A stretch of 64,000 bases of DNA from Reclinomonas americana ATCC 50394 (GCA_048213135.1 PS015014.1:148741-212740); one strand, 5' to 3'. Shown: positions 31,935 through 44,419, counted from the first letter of the stretch. Notes: generated from the letters alone by a model not told the origin. Program-made: numbers and translations.

Positions 31935-33586
31935 ACTGCAACAGCCGACAGCAGTGGACGCGGTCGACACCACACCCTCGCACATGTCGTGATGACTGCC
32001 GTGCTGACACGTGGAGGCTGAGCTGCTCTCGTCCATGTCTGCGTCAGCACTGGTGGGACTCATCAGAGAGCCAATCGGCATTGCCGAACTGTCATTGGCG
32101 ATTGCCGGGGAGTACACCACATTCTCGCGGTGCGCAGACCAGGAAACCGGAGAGCCAGCAGTGCTGACAGAGAGCGGTGCAAAGCCAGCACCAGTCGTTG
32201 CACTCGCACAAAAGGTTGATGATGATGACGACGACGACGACGACGATGGTGAAGGCAGAGGCGGCGGCAGTGACGACGACGATGCCGTCATCCGTGGCAT
32301 GAACGCGGGCGGCGCAAACTGTGGCAGCGATTGCCGCGACGATGGTGACGATGACGGTGGTGGTGGCGGTGGTGGCGGTGGTGGTGGTGGAGGAGGAGGT
32401 GGTGGAGGAGGAGGAGGAGGAGAAGCACCAGCGGGCGCATGCGCTGTCGCTGCGTGGTGCGGCAAGCGACTGGCCGAGCTTGACGACCGTGCCGAGCGCA
32501 AAGGTGGCGCCTGCAGGACGAGCGCAGGTGGTACTGGAGAGACAACGCGCGACTGTGGACTAACAAGTTCGGCACTGGAGCGAGCCATGCGAGCCACATG
32601 TTCGCGAAGGACAGTGACAACCGCGCTCTGCATTTTGCTGACGGCGTAGTCGAGCGGTGTTCCGCCCTCCAGACAGCGAGCGTAGACATTAGCACCGCGT
32701 TGCAAGAGTGCTTGGACGCACTGACATAGGATAAGAGGTGGTGAGCAAATGCACAGCNNNNNNNNNNNNNNNNNNNNAGCATCACAAGCAGAGTGAGTCG
32801 CCCAGGCCGACACATGGGCATGAAAACATGCACAGACACACACACACCGTTCACAGGCCATGTGCAGTGCCGTCACGCCGTCCACACTTGTTCGCGTATC
32901 CAACAGCGCATGGTTCTCAATCAGTATGCTCAAGCATTCGCTCCTGCACGCGAGAGTGAGAGACCGGTTGAGAACAAAACGCAGCGAGAGAGAGAGAGAG
33001 CCAGTCGTCCGGAAAATGAGCTGGGCCATGCCACATGCAAAAGTACAAGACGCTCAACGGCGAAGAGTGACAGAGAGGCACACAACGAGAGTGCGCGAGA
33101 GGGAGAGGGAGGGAGGGAGAAAGACGAAGCGTGAGACAGTGTGATCTCCCGAGCTGCGACATGTGTCCGACGTAGAGTGACACGCGACAAAAAATGGTGT
33201 ATGTTCCTCGACGATAAGCTCCGATGCGTGCGACAGTGAAAGAGAATCCACACACAACAGCAGTGAAGAGGCGTGGTGAGAGGCGTGGAGGTAGAGTGAG
33301 ACAGAGAGAGCGCGTGAAATGCCAATTTCTCAATCATCATCGCGTGTTGAGAATCGACTCTCTCTTGCGCACTCACACACACGCACCTTCCGTGACACGC
33401 CGCAAAGTGCAGTGGTGTTTCGCCGTTCTCGTTGGCGACATTGAGCAGCGAGCGCAGACGATCGCGTGGTGTGTGTTGCACGATCTCACGCAGCACATCG
33501 GGGTGATTGGCATACACCGCCGAGTGAACCACCGTGAACGCTTGCACTTGCAACGAGTGGTGTGCGTCGCGTAGCCGCTGCCCCAT
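31674..33586 (-). CDS. Ankyrin-repeat protein with long low-complexity tail
   Basis: Starts MGQRLRDAHHSLQVQAFTVV. Ankyrin repeats are spread over three exons: GETPLHFAACHGR, then DGVTALHMACE, then LLQRGANVYARCLEGGTPLD, each with the TPLH/TALH signature. The intron after the first repeat exon (about 32951-33385) is over 430 nt and full of CA and GA repeats. The next intron contains a 20-N gap (32758-32777). The C-terminal half is low complexity: more than 20 consecutive prolines, poly-Ser, and about 14 alanines, then a conserved-looking end (RRRPSMLVRKRPSQVQLNLD, DDMFRKMPRR) before the stop at 31674. LNLDDMFRK may be a short linear motif. Convergent with the giant receptor gene 196 bp away. 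Function unknown beyond a protein-binding scaffold. Confidence 0.68.
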
Positions 33587-35125
33587 GGATGCTCTCACAC
33601 ACAGCAAAGAAGAGAGGGCAGAGAGAAGAAGAAGGAGAGAGAGAGAGGCGCGTGCCGACTCCACCCCACAAACAACCACACGGGAAAAAGAGAAAAATCG
33701 CGCGCGATCAGCTCTCTCTGTTTGCAGGTCAGATTTTTGATTTGCGACGGACGTTTTGTCCGGGTTGTGTGGCGCGGTTGTTCCGAGAGGCTTGGTGACA
33801 AAAAACTTGAGGTCTCGTCCTCCTCCTCGTCTGGTGCCTCCACCTGCAACCCGCACTCTGCATATTATGCGAAGCAGGTTGAAATACAAATTTATCGCAG
33901 CGCGTGCGTCTGAATTCGAACAAACGCGCACGCGCGGACGCGCACGGCTGCATTCGCCACTACGCCGGGTGCATCTGCCTGGTGCATACCACCACCACCT
34001 GGAAGAGCTGCAGGTGGGAGGGGAGCATCCTGGCAGAAGAAAATGTCGTTCGGTAAAACTGGATGTTCGGAGTGTGTCTTGAGCTATGAACGTCGGACCC
34101 AACAATTGCACGTCTCGAGAAGCTGCGGATAGATAGATGGTGTGAAACGCCACGAGAGTAGAGTGTAGCGCACGTTCTTCTCGATGTGGGGTGGGCGGGG
34201 TGCCGGAATGAATCATGCTGCCGAGCAGGGGAGAACCGCGCCGCGGCTTTCGAAGCGGTTGCAGCAACTTCGCGCCTTGACGCCCCGGAAGAAAGTCGCC
34301 CACTGATGAATTCGAAGGGGGGAGCAACACAACCGATCAGAGGCGCAAGTGGCCAGGTTCCAGCGGGAGCACGTACACAGCTGAAGCGCTGGTGGTGTGC
34401 GCACGTGCGATCCCGATTTTTTCGATATCACGATCGCGTCTCGAACTCACCCGACGGTAGATCGGCGAGTGCACACTTGTCGTACAAGGCTGGGGTCCGT
34501 ACGTGTCACTCGTCAGGACCGCGTGCAACGGGAACTACCGGTACCGGCGATCGCTGCGGAATGAATACAGATCAACGATCTCTGTGCATGCACGAGCATG
34601 ATCTATCTCCGTTCGCGCTCTACACCGCACATGCAAACCCTCTCCTCACACCCACTCACATGGATACAACCTCCGCCAGCGAAGCCCCAAAATCCATTCA
34701 TCGACTGATGCACGAGCACAATCACCGAGCATCCCATCAATGCTGTGGCGCGTTGTAACCTCGGTGTTCCGCAACACCGCGCCGTGCGTTCCACCCCTCG
34801 CTGTGGCGGAACTCTCCTTCGTTGAACTCACACTCGTCTCCTCACACAGTTCGGCGCCGGTGTCGCCCTCCACTGGCGTGATCATGCAGGTGACGTACAG
34901 ATGAGGAAAAAGGTTACCCTCGCTCCTCTCTCTTTCTCCCTCTCTCTCTCCCGTTTCGCATCTGCCTCGCCGTACTGGCTTGCTCCATAGTGTGTGTGAG
35001 TGTGTGTGTGTGTGTGGGCATGTCGTTCATGAGCGAGGCCACCGTCACCAGTGTGCCTGTCTTTTCCTGCCCTCCCCTGTCCGTGTCAGGCACATGCATT
35101 CTTACCATCAGTCACCCCGCAGCTG
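33587..35125. other. About 1.5 kb with no supported gene
   Basis: Upstream of the ankyrin gene on the minus strand and of PDH-E2 on the plus strand. Open frames here (such as 34186-34758 on plus) lack coding character, splice partners or recognisable domains. An ATG at 34740 opens a 50-codon frame beginning MLWRVVTSVFRN that could be an alternative first exon of PDH-E2. A CT-rich stretch at 34920-34960 and a GT repeat near 34990 are microsatellites. No tRNA or snRNA was recognised. Confidence 0.4.
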
Positions 35126-37228
35126 ATGCGCCCCGCTGGTGCTGTGCGCTACTTTGCCGCTGCTCCGAATGTCATTGAGATCCGCATGCCGGGTGTGTGT
35201 GTGACGCGCACTGCTCCTTCCTCCCTCCTGTGCGTCACTCTGACTCACTCCTTGCGCAGCGCTCTCGCCCACAATGTCACAGGGCAACATTGTGTCGTGG
35301 AAGAAGAAAGTCGGCGGTGCGCAGCGTGTGCTTGCGTTTTCGCGCAGTGTCTGTTGTTGACTGTCTTTGGTGTGCAGATGAGATCAAGCAGGGTGAGATC
35401 ATTGCCGAGATTGAGGTTTGTTTCTTGTTCTCTTCGTGCTGGCCGCTGTTTGCGAATACCTAAACGATTGCGTGCAGACGGACAAGGCCACGCTGGACTA
35501 CGAGTCGCCAGAGGATGGGTTTATGGCGCAGCATGTCAAGCCTGCTGGCACACAAGAAGTCCCCGTTGGCGATGTTTTGTCATTCTCTTCGTCATTCCAC
35601 CGCCACTCGTTCGTCTCTTGCTCACTGGTGACCGACCGCCGCAGCTCATTGCGTTGATGGTGGAGAATGCTGCTGATGTGGCTACGGTGGAGAAGGGTGG
35701 TGCAGCGAAGCCTGCCGCCGCTGCCGCTGCCGCTCCGGCTGCTCCGGCTGCTGCTGCTGCTGCCCCGGCTGCTGCTGCTGCTCCGGCTGCCGCCGCCGCT
35801 GCTGCTTCTGCGTCTGGTTTGACGCATATCTTCTTCGCTTAATGTACAGCAGGCTGCGGAAGCACTGACACCTCTCGATTGGCAGCAGGTGGTCGCGTGG
35901 CGGCGACTCCCTTGGCCAAGAAGCTGGCCGCCGACTCGGGCATCAGCATCTCGTCGGTGCCTGGAACCGGTCCGTCTGGTCGTGTGGTTGCTGCGGACGT
36001 GAGAGAGTTCAAGCGTTGCGTACTTTATTCTCGTGTGTCTTTGCGCTGCGAGTCTCGAGTATTAGTTGACCGACACGTGCGCGTGCGTGTAGCCTCTGCT
36101 GCTCCTGCCGCCGCCGCTGCCGCTGCCGCCCCTGCTCCTGCTGCTCCGGCTCCTCCGTGCGTCGCCTGCTCTTTTCTTCAGCCCACTCCCCCTCTCATTC
36201 TCTTACATGGCAACTGACGAGCAGGGCCGCCGCCGCCGCTGCCGCTGCCGCTGCTGCGGGTTACACCGACTTGCCTCTGACCAACATGCGCAAGGTGATT
36301 GCCGACCGCCTGGTCCAGTCCAAGCAACAGATTCCGCACTACTACTTGACCGTGAGCTGCAACGTCGACTCTCTGTTGAAGTTTCGTCAATCGCTTCCCG
36401 TCTCTCGCACAATGTGACTCTCTGACGAACAGTTTTTCTCATCATGCTCAGGCTGCGCGCGGAGCTGAACGCTGCCGGTGGTGAGGACTACAAGTTGTCG
36501 GTCAACGACTTTATTGTGAAGGCTGCTGCCTTGGCGTGCCGCAAGGTGCCGGCAGTGAATTCATCGTGGCTCGGCAACGCCATTCGTCAGTACGACTACG
36601 TGGACGTGAGCGTTGCTGTCAGCACACCCAGTGGACTGATTACGCCCATTCTGAAGGACGCCGACCGCAAGGTAGTTCTTCTCCCGCTGCTTCTCGTCGT
36701 CTCCGTTCTAGTATCCCACTCGGCAACTGTAGGGCCTGGCCACCTTGTCGAACGAGATGAAGGTGCTGGCAGAAAAGGCGCGCAACAACAAGCTGACACC
36801 ACCAGAGTTCCAGGTCTGTTGAATATTTTGCATTGTGCATTATGCCTGTGTCGTCTCATCGTCTATGCCTTTATGCAGGGTGGCACATTCACGATCAGCA
36901 ACCTCGGCATGTTTGGCATCAAGCAGTTCACCGCCGTGATCAATCCGCCGCAGTCGTGCATTCTGGCGGTTGGTGGAAGCGAGAAGACAGTGGTGGTGAA
37001 CCCGAAGGCCAAGTTGCGTGACACACAGAATGCCGTGTCGGGTGAGTGTTGAATCCCTGGCGGCTCATCGCCCGTGGCCACAGGGATGGTGAGAGCCCCT
37101 ACACGACGGCGACGTTGATGAACGTGACGCTCTCTTGCGATCACCGTGTTGTGGATGGTGCTGTCGGCGCACAGTGGCTGCAGCACTTCAAGTCCTACGT
37201 GGAGGATCCACTCAAGATGCTCTTGTAG
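35126..37228 (+). CDS. DLAT: Pyruvate dehydrogenase complex E2, dihydrolipoamide acetyltransferase
   Basis: Mitochondrial E2 core of the pyruvate dehydrogenase complex, which transfers the acetyl group from lipoamide to CoA. The chosen start gives [19 protein letters not shown], a short basic presequence running straight into the lipoyl domain. That domain has [19 protein letters not shown] and the lipoylated-lysine motif ETDKATLDY, split by an intron before TDKA. Only one lipoyl domain is present. Two Ala/Pro-rich linkers flank the E3/E1-binding domain ([30 protein letters not shown]). The catalytic domain runs from [20 protein letters not shown] to the active-site DHRVVDG and ends DPLKMLL. 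About ten introns. An upstream first exon at 34740 is possible. The alternative is branched-chain E2, but ALSPTM and DYESPEDGF favour pyruvate dehydrogenase. Confidence 0.88.
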
Positions 37229-37340
37229 GCGCCTGGTGCCCACCGCTGCATATATGCTGTGGTTTCTGTTGACCGATTGGGTGGACCGAGAATACAGCGG
37301 CAAAGTGTTGAATTTACATCAGCGCATCGACGCGCTCTAC

Positions 37341-40300
37341 TTAGGAACTGCCACTTCTTACGGCGGCAAGGCTCATTGCCACCGCCTGTTGCTCCAACTC
37401 GCTCTCCGAGTGCACCAACACATCGTCTTCTGCGTCCACTTGTCCGTCGCCGGTCACGCCTGTCACAATCAAACGGTTAAGCAGATGCACACGCGACACA
37501 CACCGCGCAAATGCTGACTGGGCTGGTACCTTGCGCTTCCTCCTGCTCGTTGCGCATGTACACCAAGAACGAGGCCGCTGGTCGGTTGCGTCCAGTTGAC
37601 TCCTGTCGCATGAACCGCTCGGTGGCCTGCATGCAAACGTGAGGAACGAGGGGGTTGCTGACTGCATTCTCCATTGCACTCAACTCGCTGGCCATCTGCG
37701 CCATCCAGAGTGATCCATGTGTTGTCGCGTGTGTCGAGCGCAAACGTACACTGGCCGACCACCAAGCGCAACGAGTACTCGTCGCCGAGGATGGTCGAAA
37801 AGACACTGTCCAACTGTGCCATGAGCTCCGCCTTTTCCGCGTCGCACTCTGCACACGCGTACAAGTGAGAACAACGCCACTCTCTGCTTGAGGCAACCAA
37901 CCGCAGGCCACCACGCAACCTGTAATTCGCTGCCGCACGGTCTCGAGTTCGCAGTCCACCAGCTGGGCAGTCACTTGCAGGTCAGCGTTGCGTCGGAAGC
38001 CGCCACTTCTGCAGTACTCCTTCACTCCCTCCAAGAAGACTTGACGCTGGAACAACCGACTGGAAGCGGGAAGGCCACTATGCAAAGTCTGCAGAGAGCA
38101 GCGTGAGCGACACGCTGATGAAACACGACAGTCGTTTCCTTTCAAACCTTGCACGCCCGCGGCAAGCGCAGTAGTCGCTCCTTGCGATCCTCGCACGCTT
38201 GTATCCTACTGTAGATGGAGACAGCCTCCAGGAAGCATGCCTCCACATCACCCACAGCGTCGGCCGTGTAGCGGCGCATGTGAAGCAGCTGCTCAAACGC
38301 AAACTCGCGGATGGCTTCACCCTTGCCACACTGCCGATCGATCATCAGTCAGTCAGTCAGTCAGGCAACTCAGGTCCCCTTCGTGAAACATACATTCCGA
38401 CACTGCGACTCACATGCAACGAGACCACCAGCATCGGCGGCAGTCTCGTGATGGCGCGCGAGCCGATCGGCATCGGCGACGGTGAGCCCGTGTGATCCAT
38501 GGTCAACGGCAACAACTGGCGATCGAGCGCAGCCTGCACGCAAGCACAGTTCTTCACGTCGACGCCCAACTGTGCAAGAGTCTGTGCCAGGCAATCCAGC
38601 ATTGGTCAGAGTCAGCGCGTGACAACGGCCAACACAGCCTGCTCGCTCACTCACCGTGGACTCGCCGGTGTCGAGTTGCGTTGACCGAATGCTGAGAGCA
38701 CTGGGGAAAACAGACAAACATCTGTGAGCAATCGAACCAAGCAGACATGGACACAAGCACACGGCGCGTACTCTTCCACTGCCGCCGCCACCGGCACGCT
38801 GCTGCACTGTTGCAGAGTGTGCAACACAACCTCGTACAAACGCTCCCACACAAGCGCCACGTCTGACAGGCAAGCGCAGAACGTGAGAGACCACATGGAG
38901 AACTGCAGAACGAGTCACAAAGAGACAACACACCAGATTGCCGCTCTGCTGCGATCCGGCTCACGGTGATGAAGCTGTCCAACAGCGCCTCGCTTGTAAG
39001 CTCCACGACCTCGCCGGTACACATCAGATTAGCAAACAGATTCTGCACGAGAAGCACAACTGCAACACCCCCAGCTCAGCACAGCGACACTGTTCACCGC
39101 ACAACACAACAACGCACACTCAATGCCCTGGAAATCGCGAAGCACAGCGTTGCTGTCGGCACGCTCGTCGACAGCCTTCACGGGGTCTGCAGATGCCACA
39201 AAGACGCAGTGAGTAATGCGCGCAGGAGTCAGTGCATGGACACACCGCAGTCGCCGCACCACGAATGTGCAGCGGGGTCGATGTCACCGGACGTGCCGGC
39301 ACAAAAGCAAAAATGGCACGTCGCATCGGCAGAATCCAGAATGCCATCAACAAGCACGCATTCAGTGCCGCATGTCCTCTCTTGGTCGGTTGCGACACGA
39401 GATGATGCAGAGTGGAGGGATAGTATTGCTGGGTGGCGTCGGAGTCCAGAGAGAAATTCTCCAGTACGCTCGCTGGGCAACAGATGCAACTAGTAAGTTA
39501 GGCAGTTGATACCAGAGCGCAAAGTACTCGGTTTTTCTCACACCATCCACACAGCGCATCAGCTCCTCGGATCCACGGGCCTCCGCAATGACTGACAGAC
39601 AGATCAACAGGCGTTCGGCCTGATCCGGGAAGAGCGACAGTCTGTTTTCCCCCCCCAAGAACGCAATAGATGTAAGTCAACTGCATTAAAGGTCAACAAC
39701 ACGAAATGTCTCTTCACTTCATACCGATTACGTGTCGCCAGCAGCACCGCAGTGTCGCTGCTGGACGGCAGCGCACCGAGGATTGTGAAAGCAGTTTCCA
39801 CTTCCGGCACATCGTCCACCTCTGCAATTCACATGCATGCATTCAGCACCGTGACATGGGCAGCAGATGGACATGACACGACAGCAAACCTTCCACCACA
39901 GCGGCGACATCTGCACTCAACCCCAGCATGCGTCTGAGGTGCGAGACGAGCCGTTCGGGGCGCGTCGGCGATTTGACCGAGGTGACAGCATGCTGGAAGC
40001 GGAGCGGTGGTGCGCGCCCGTTGATAACATCTGCGGTAGATCAGTAAAGGAAGTATCACCTCGCCACAAAGAAATCACACACACCTTGCTGGCGATGCAA
40101 GCCACACATTTCGCCAAGCACCGAGTCTGTTTTTGGTCCACCGTCGACAGCAGACTCGGCTGTATCCACTGCATGGATACGATTGCGCAGCAGTTCTTCC
40201 GCGAAAGCGTGCAAATCGGACGAATCTGTGCCCAAGCACGCCGACAGTCACACAGACGGCGGGAGACGCCACCGCATGCGAGGTTCATGGTATACTTACA

Positions 40301-41632
40301 ATACTCCTGGAACTTGAGGTGGCACGCGGTGGTGATTGCGAAAAACTCGTCAATAACACGACGAACAAGTCCGTCGGGGCGACCAACGGTTTCGGGCTTC
40401 CCGTCAGAGGTGTCTTTCGGGAGGTTGTAGCCGTACCCGCCTCCGGGTTGATCCACACGTCGGAAGCCAGCAATCTGCAACGATATGCGCGGACGGAGTC
40501 AGAATCGTGCTGTGTGCTCCAGCTGAAGGCAGACGGGGGAACCTCCAGAGTTCGGGGAAAATACGGAAGCGATCGCAAGAGCGGCGACGACGAGGGGATC
40601 CAGCGAGCGCTGCATTCAGGTTTCAGCACGCAGCAGCGGTAGCAGCACGCGCGCTACGACACGCAACGAATCGTCTTCGGGGTCATCGAGAATCTTGTTG
40701 AACACTTGGTGCACCGCTTGCGACAGGCGGATCAGCGTCTGCACAGCCAAAAAGTAGTGTTCAGTGCGCAGGCGGCGGGGGAAGAGTCGACACCGAGTCG
40801 CGACTCACATCGTAGTTGCCATCCTCACTCAGCGCACGGAACACACGCGCCAGCAGCGCATCCCTCAACTGCACATGCAGCTCCACCAGCGAATGCTGGC
40901 ATCGGAACAGGCGTCGATTCGCTGTGCCGTAGTGCTCCAGCCGTCGCCACGCAAAGCCCTACAAAGAGCAACCCGTGAGCAGTCCCTACCACCCTCACGC
41001 TTACCCACACCACGCACCGTATTCGCCGGCAACTCCACCGTCACATCTTGCGGAACTCGCAACTGCAGTACAGAGTGATGACTTGCGGCACACAGTCACA
41101 GAGAGAGAGAGAGAGAGAGAGAGACGCACAAACCTCCACAGTCATCTGGGTGAGTTGCATCACACTGACAAACGCGTGCAGAGTCACTGCGTACTCTCGA
41201 TTGTAGGGCACGGACGACTCGGGCAAATAGTCGACCATGATCGTCTGATGATGAAGATGAAGAAGTTGTCAGATGTCCACACTCACGCACACACAATGCC
41301 ACCCACTCACCTGTGTGGATGAGTAACCCTCGAGAGGGCTCACACGAAGGAACGACACACTCGGGTCTGTGGAGAAGGCCGTGGACTGCATGCAAATGTG
41401 TGAGATGAGTGGCGTGTGTGCGTGAGAGGAGAGAGACGAGTGTAGAGAGGGATGTTTGGAGACCAGGTGATCAAAGAGACGCTCCGGCGAGTAGTTGAGC
41501 ATGGAGGCTGCGCGGAATGCAGGTTTTACATAAGCAAGACCTGCCAAGTGTGCCGAGTGCGACACCGACGTGAAGAGACTCACGATCCATGCGGAGGAGG
41601 CCCGCAAGCAGATCCATTCTTGAGAGATCCAT
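37341..41632 (-). CDS. Ubp2/USP25/28-like ubiquitin hydrolase with degenerate active site
   Basis: Large C19-family protein in more than 20 exons, starting MDLSRMDLLAGLLRMD. The N-terminal half is helical with no clear family match. The peptidase region begins near 39420: RGHAALNACLLMAFWILP aligns with the Cys box and keeps a cysteine, but the Asn five residues before it in GLKNVGNTC is Ala. NLFANLMCTGE matches the LxxLF motif after the Cys box. LPPMLVVSLHVSRS and FAFEQLLHMRRY match LPPVLTFELSRF and FPQIIYMDRY of USP25/28. In the His box, YSLRLVV is followed by GQCTFALDTRDNTW, where GHYWxY is expected, so the catalytic His appears to be Gln. ASFLVYMRNEQEE ends the fold. The tail SELEQQAVAMSLAAV is UIM-like. 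Possibly a pseudo-deubiquitinase that still binds ubiquitin. Confidence 0.62.
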
Positions 41633-41803
41633 AACTGCTGCTGCTGCTGCTCACTCACTCACTCAATCGTGACAAGGTTTGTGTGTGTAGTGTTTTATAA
41701 ATTCGTGGTGACTCAAACAAATTTTCGACGACGCCTGCTTCCTCCCTCTCTCCCTCTCTCTGTTGCACTCGCGCGCGCCCGCACGCAGTCTCGCTGCCAC
41801 TCA

Positions 41804-43780
41804 TCAACGACGGCGACGATGACGGTCGGGCGATCGGGAACCCGAGGCGGAGCGCGAACGCGNNNNNNNNNNNNNNNNNNNNAGAGGGAGAGGGAGAGGG
41901 AGAGGGAGAGGGAGAGGGAGAGGGAGAGGGAGAGGGAGAGGGAGAGAGAAAGGACGGGAGCAACAAAGGTCACACAAGCATGAGTGAAAAACCGCGATGG
42001 AGCGGGGAAGCGAGATGAGAGGAAGGAGAAGGAGGAATGAGACAGAGACTTGCAGACCCCGGCGACGCACCTCTGTCTTGCCACCCTCGGTGCCCGAGAA
42101 GCCCTTGTCGGGTCGGAAACGCTCAGTCTTGGTGAGCGAATCCATCAGCTGATCACCGCCACCGTACACCTCCGTGTCCACTGCCTTGGGCCTGTACAAT
42201 TGATTGGCACTGCTGCCACTGAAGAGCGGCTTGTCGTACACGGCATACGCTGTTCATACAGTGAGCTGCCGGTAGCGACGTGTGTGTGTGCGTAAACAAA
42301 AGACGCAACAATCGTCGGCGGCGAATCCCGATGTCAGACCCTGACTCGCATTAAACAGACGCTGATCGTACATGAGCTCCTTGGAGGGCGCGGAAGGTCC
42401 CTGACCGAGGGCCACTCGCTCACTGATATCACGCTCCTCCTCACGCTTCTTCAGTCCACCCGAGGCGCGCAGCGATTCTTTGCGATGTTCACGCTCGCGC
42501 TGCTTGCGACGCATCTCACGCAGCTCCTCACGCTCACGCAGATCTTCATCCGCCTCCGGACTGGTGCAACAGTGTGAGAAGAAGAGGGGAGGGGGAGAGG
42601 GGTGGGGAGTTGAACAACGCAACTGGCTCTTCAGCGATTCGTTCATGCCCGCCACACCGGAGCGCTCCTGACGTGCCAGTCGCGCCTTCTCGCGCAGCTC
42701 CTCCTCCTGTTTTGTCCGTTCCTTCTCCTTCATCTTGATAATGATCTTGTTGCGCTGCTCAAGCTCCTCGCGTGCCGTCTGGTCGGCCACATACAGGGCC
42801 GATGATAGCTTGGCGAACTTGTTGCTGATGGTGACCTCCTGTGTGCCACGTCCATCGGCCGCCAGACGCTTGTCGAGAGAAATCGTGTAGCCGCGAGGAT
42901 TCTTCCAGTTGGAGACGCACGGTGGAATGGTCCAATCCTGCACCTCCTGCGCCGTCGGCTTGCGCGGTGGCGAGTGCATCACCGGCACCGGCGGCGAGCC
43001 AGCCCCTGCACGCGAAGATAAATGTTGAGTGCATCATCATCACCACTATGTGTGACGCAAAAAATGGAAGAATAGTCAGTCACCTCGCGGGACCTTGACG
43101 TGCTTGAACTTTGGCGGCTCCAGTGGATCCGTGGGCGCCGTCACTGAAGGGTGACGGAGCGGCAAGTGAGCTCACACGAGTGAACCCGTTCCCGCACATC
43201 CCAGCGACCAAGCAATGCGAATCACGAAACTCATACGAATGATGCGCTGCTGGGCGCCCGAGTTGTGCGCCGCATTCTGCGTGGCTGGCGTGTACCGAAT
43301 GTACTGCGGCTCCTCCTGCTGCGTGCCCACCTGCGGCCGTGCGGCCTTGGCCCGCGCATTCATCTTCTCCTCCAGCGCCTTGCGTGTCCTCTCCGCAATC
43401 TCCTTCTCCGCCTCCGTATCCGGTCGAGCCAGTTCATCCTCACCGAACTGCGGAGAGAAGAGGGCAAGAGTGTGAGTGCGGCTCTCTTACACGGCAGTCT
43501 TGTCTCTGACATTGGGTGTGCAGAAGTTCTTTGCTTTTCTCTCGCTCTTTCTATCAATATACCTCTCCCTCACTCACCACACACAGAGACACACCTTCTT
43601 CCTCACTTTCTCTCTCTACTCTCTCTCCCTGCGCACCACGACACTCACCTCCTTCTCATCCAGATCGGCGCGCGTCGAAAAGATCTTCTTGTCCTTGCGC
43701 TGCCCCTGCTTCACAATGGCATCAAACTGCAGGCGTCCATCCGAGTCTGTCTTGAGCGCCACCACCTTGCCCGCGGTCTT
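41804..43780 (-). CDS. SNW1: SNW1/SKIP/Prp45 splicing factor, main part
   Basis: Spliceosome component and transcription co-regulator. Exons in order: KTAGKVVALKTDSDGRLQFD and IVKQGQRKDKKIF; then EPQYIRYTPATQNAAHNSGA and QQRIIRM; EPPKFKHVKVPRG; then the SNW core VMHSPPRKPTAQEVQDW and IPPCVSNWKNPRGYTISLDK with RLAADGRG. A charged helix follows, then RDISERVALGQ, YDQRLFNASQGLTSGFA, NQLYRPKAVDTEVYGGG and FRPDKGFSG, all close to human SNW1. After a GA-repeat intron with a 20-N gap (41863-41882), an exon encodes an SR-rich end (RSRSASGSRSPDRHRRRR) with stop at 41804-41806. The N-terminal exon is missing on this strand and lies inverted at 44171-44419. Confidence 0.88.
41883..41944. repeat. (GAGAGG)n microsatellite next to a 20-N gap
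   Basis: About ten tandem copies of agggag/gagagg directly abut the gap 41863-41882, inside the last intron of SNW1. The assembly probably broke on this repeat, so the true repeat length is unknown. Confidence 0.9.
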
Positions 43781-43794
43781 CTGCTCGTGGATGC

Positions 43795-44150
43795 ACGAAA
43801 GAGGGAGTGAGGGGGAGGGAGGGGAGAGGGAGGGGAGGGAGAAGGATGGGGAGGGGAAAAGGGAAGAGTGGAGAGAAGACGGAGAGGAGACGCAGACAGA
43901 GAATGGAGGATCGGAGAGTGAGAGCAGGGACAACAGAAGAGCGGGGACACAGAGACACGCAAACACAGAGACAGGGCGACAGAGAGAGAGAGAGAGAGAG
44001 AGAGGAGGAGGGGGGCAACACATACATGAGAGACAAGAGATGCAGAACCAGAGAGATAGAGAAAGACAGCAGGAGAGAAAGCAGGGGCAAGGGACGAGTA
44101 AGAAGAGAGAACGGGGGAAGACACACACACAGATACACACGAACAGAGTG
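43795..44150. repeat. Purine-rich simple-sequence intron of SNW1
   Basis: Over 350 bp almost entirely of purines on the plus strand (gaggga, gagaga and aaagag patterns), ending at a 20-N gap. It forms one end of the SNW1 first intron, so the transcribed strand gives a long polypyrimidine RNA. Confidence 0.8.
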
Positions 44151-44170
44151 NNNNNNNNNNNNNNNNNNNN

Positions 44171-44419
44171 GTGAGTAGCCTGCTTCCGTCTCCGCGCAAC
44201 GCGGCAGGGAGCAAGGACAGTGCGTTCTTTGGTGCGCAAGTCAAGGGCGCGGGGGCGGAGCGCGAGGCTGCATCGCGCGCTCTGGCCAAGCGCTTCCAGG
44301 CGCCGCCGTACAAGCATCGTGAGAGCTTTGTGCCGCGACGAGTCGAGGACTTTGCCGATGGAGGCGCCTTTCCAGAGATCCACGTCGCGCAGTATCCGCT
44401 GGATATGGGTCGCAAGGAT
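44171..44419 (+). CDS. SNW1: SNW1 N-terminal exon on an inverted contig
   Basis: Plus-strand reading gives SSLLPSPRNAAGSKDSAFFG, YKHRESFVPRRVEDFADGG and FPEIHVAQYPLDMGRKD. This is the highly conserved SNW1 N-terminus (human EDFGDGGAFPEIHVAQYPL). It stops at a gttgag donor in phase 0 after Asp, exactly where the minus-strand exon at 43780 takes up with KTAGK in phase 0. The 44171-44683 segment is bounded by N runs on both sides, so a scaffold orientation error explains the strand switch. The first few codons, including the ATG, lie in the gap at 44151-44170 as placed. If the contig is flipped, they fall in the 44684-44875 gap. Confidence 0.85.

Noticed and set aside
32011-32649. A long plus-strand frame rich in Asp and Gly
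   Set aside because: It is the antisense shadow of the poly-Ser and polyproline tail of the minus-strand ankyrin gene.
33587-34330. An N-terminal extension of the ankyrin protein
   Set aside because: The minus strand is open upstream of MGQRLRDA, but the sequence is low in coding character and the MGQ start gives a sensible first repeat.
34186-34758. A 190-codon open frame on the plus strand
   Set aside because: Composition is non-coding in character, no domain or splice partner fits, and it overlaps the probable upstream region of PDH-E2.
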